From contig SDNY01000028.1 in the NCBI GenBank assembly GCA_004524535.1, positions 1 through 36,732 of the forward strand: a stretch of DNA of 36,732 nt, written 5' to 3'. This document shows, piece after piece, positions 35,651 to 36,732 of the stretch. Made by a program: the position numbers and the translations under genes. Position 1 is the first letter of the stretch. Every line of letters begins with the position of its first letter. This stretch comes from Promethearchaeota archaeon. GTDB lineage: Archaea; Asgardarchaeota; Lokiarchaeia; Sigyniarchaeales; SOKP01. The notes below the pieces were generated by a model, which had not been told where the DNA came from, searched no databases, and was given only the letters and a program-made list of their open reading frames with translations.

Positions 35651-36732
35651 ATGGGAACATGCAAATTTTGTGGAAAGAAAAATAAACAAATATCTCAAGT
35701 GCTCCGAGTTTGTAGAGATTGTATTATTAATGGAGATTGGGATTTAATTAAACCTCACTTACACTCAGTTCATAGCGAAGTTCGAAAACTTGTGAATCTA
35801 CCGTCAGATCCTCCAAAAGCAGAAAGAAATGTCAAGCTAAAGTGTAACTTTTGTATTAATGAATGTCGTCTTTCTTCGGATGATGTAAGTTATTGTGGTC
35901 TTAGAAATATCCAAAAAAAACAGACAGGAGAATTACCTTACCCCTCTAAGTCAAAAGGCTATATTCACGGATATATAGATGCAAATCCAACAAACTGCTG
36001 TAATTCATGGTTTTGTCCTGCGGGGACTTCAAGCGTCTATCCTGAATATTCAAATTATAAAGATCCTGAATATGGAACATACAGCTATGCTGCTTTTTTG
36101 TACGGCTGCACTTTTGACTGTTTGTTCTGTCAAAACTCATCCCATAAAAATTTTACAAAAAAGCACTTATTTGAAGCCGAGTTTTTAGCAAATCAAATTA
36201 TAAAAAACGATAAAATTACTTGTTTATGCTATTTTGGTGGCACCCCCGAGTCGCAGTTGCCTTTTTCAATAAATTTAGCAGAATTAATACTAGAAAAAAT
36301 AGAAAAAGATAGAATTATGCGTATATGTTGGGAATGGAATGGAAGCGGAAGAAGGGATTTAATTAAGAAATGTATGGAAATTGCTATAAAAACTGGTGGA
36401 AACATCAAATTTGACTTAAAGAGTTTTAACGAAAAATTAAACCTAGCTTTATGCGGAGTGAGCAATAAAAGAACTTTAAATAATTTTAAGTATTTGGCAG
36501 AGAATTATTTTGGCACAAGAAAGGATGATATGCCGGAGATGAGCGGTTGTACTTTATTGGTACCAGGTTACACTAATCACGAAGAAGTAGAGCACATAGC
36601 AAAATTTATTAGTGAAATTAATCCTAAAATTCCCTACAGTCTATTGATATTTCATGGGGATTATCAAATGAGAGATTTACCGGTCACTCCAAGAAAACAA
36701 GCGATGAAATGTTTAGAGGTTGCTCAGAAATA
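35651..36732 (+). CDS. Radical SAM protein with N-terminal zinc-ribbon motifs (partial, runs off the end)
   Basis: A frame from ATG 35651 that stays open to the window end (360 residues visible). The 4Fe-4S cluster motif is CTFDCLFC (Cys153, 157, 160), CX3CX2C, in YGCTFDCLFCQN. Ahead of it are a CKFC...CRDC zinc ribbon (Cys4, 7, 21, 24) and a second CNFC...C...YCGLR cluster (65-82), like those in PflA-type and AmmeMemoRadiSam-system radical SAM proteins. The later YFGGTPE and SGCTLLVPGYTN motifs fit SAM binding and barrel strands. It is expected to activate or modify a partner by radical chemistry; the target is unknown. Confidence 0.85.
   Translation, partial: MGTCKFCGKKNKQISQVLRVCRDCIINGDWDLIKPHLHSVHSEVRKLVNLPSDPPKAERNVKLKCNFCINECRLSSDDVSYCGLRNIQKKQTGELPYPSKSKGYIHGYIDANPTNCCNSWFCPAGTSSVYPEYSNYKDPEYGTYSYAAFLYGCTFDCLFCQNSSHKNFTKKHLFEAEFLANQIIKNDKITCLCYFGGTPESQLPFSINLAELILEKIEKDRIMRICWEWNGSGRRDLIKKCMEIAIKTGGNIKFDLKSFNEKLNLALCGVSNKRTLNNFKYLAENYFGTRKDDMPEMSGCTLLVPGYTNHEEVEHIAKFISEINPKIPYSLLIFHGDYQMRDLPVTPRKQAMKCLEVAQK

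Overview
The window looks like a piece of an archaeal chromosome, most likely from an Asgard (Promethearchaeota/Lokiarchaeia-like) lineage. It is strongly AT-rich, uses TTG/GTG and perhaps rarer start codons, has TATA-like boxes before genes, and contains three PIN or RelE-type toxin-antitoxin loci. Archaeal-style metabolism sits beside proteins with a eukaryote-like flavour: a leucine-rich-repeat protein ending in a RING-like zinc cross-brace, a small stand-alone RING-like protein, a probable longin-type regulator, and a methyltransferase resembling the ribosomal RNA methylase Bud23. The lineage is an inference from gene content; no rRNA or tRNA gene was found.

Layout. 1-45 (-) is a possible start of a GMP synthase glutaminase subunit. 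270-5507 (+) is a redox/nitrogen block: NfnA/SudB and NfnB/SudA (flavin-based ferredoxin:NADP oxidoreductase), then two glutamate dehydrogenases of different subfamilies. 5531-6886 (-) is a UDP-glucose dehydrogenase. 7078-8717 (+) is a phosphate pair (DUF47/PhoU-like regulator plus PiT transporter). 8829-12944 (+) is an operon for a heterodimeric ABC exporter with one degenerate ATP site and an overlapping acidic protein. 13158-13845 (-) is a VapBC-like pair, followed by a decayed zinc-ribbon gene and an SDR dehydrogenase. 15617-18373 (-) holds an SRPBCC protein, a longin-like protein and an ArsB/SLC13-type transporter. 18547-20169 (+) is a surface-anchored repeat protein. 20266-22277 (-) carries the LRR/RING-like protein and the small RING-like protein.

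The right half is more mixed: a small membrane protein and ornithine carbamoyltransferase (+), GH38 alpha-mannosidase with a HAD hydrolase (-), a second nucleotide-sugar dehydrogenase whose N-terminus is split by a short insertion (-), a zinc-ribbon membrane protein (+), a rhomboid protease and a PIG-L deacetylase (-), a second VapBC pair (+), a DUF2961/GH172 protein (+), a lone response regulator (-), the Bud23-like methyltransferase (+), a RelBE/ParE-like pair whose toxin is broken by TGA (-), and a radical SAM protein cut by the window end.

Functional themes are: (i) NADPH/ferredoxin balancing coupled to ammonia assimilation or glutamate oxidation; (ii) sugar-nucleotide and glycan metabolism (two UDP-sugar dehydrogenases, GH38, GH172, PIG-L); (iii) Asgard-type regulatory proteins; (iv) several broken or recoded small genes. 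Main points for a second look are the LRR-RING-like architecture, the SRPBCC/longin/transporter cluster, the Bud23-like enzyme, the 29-nt insertion in the sugar dehydrogenase, and two TGA-interrupted reading frames.
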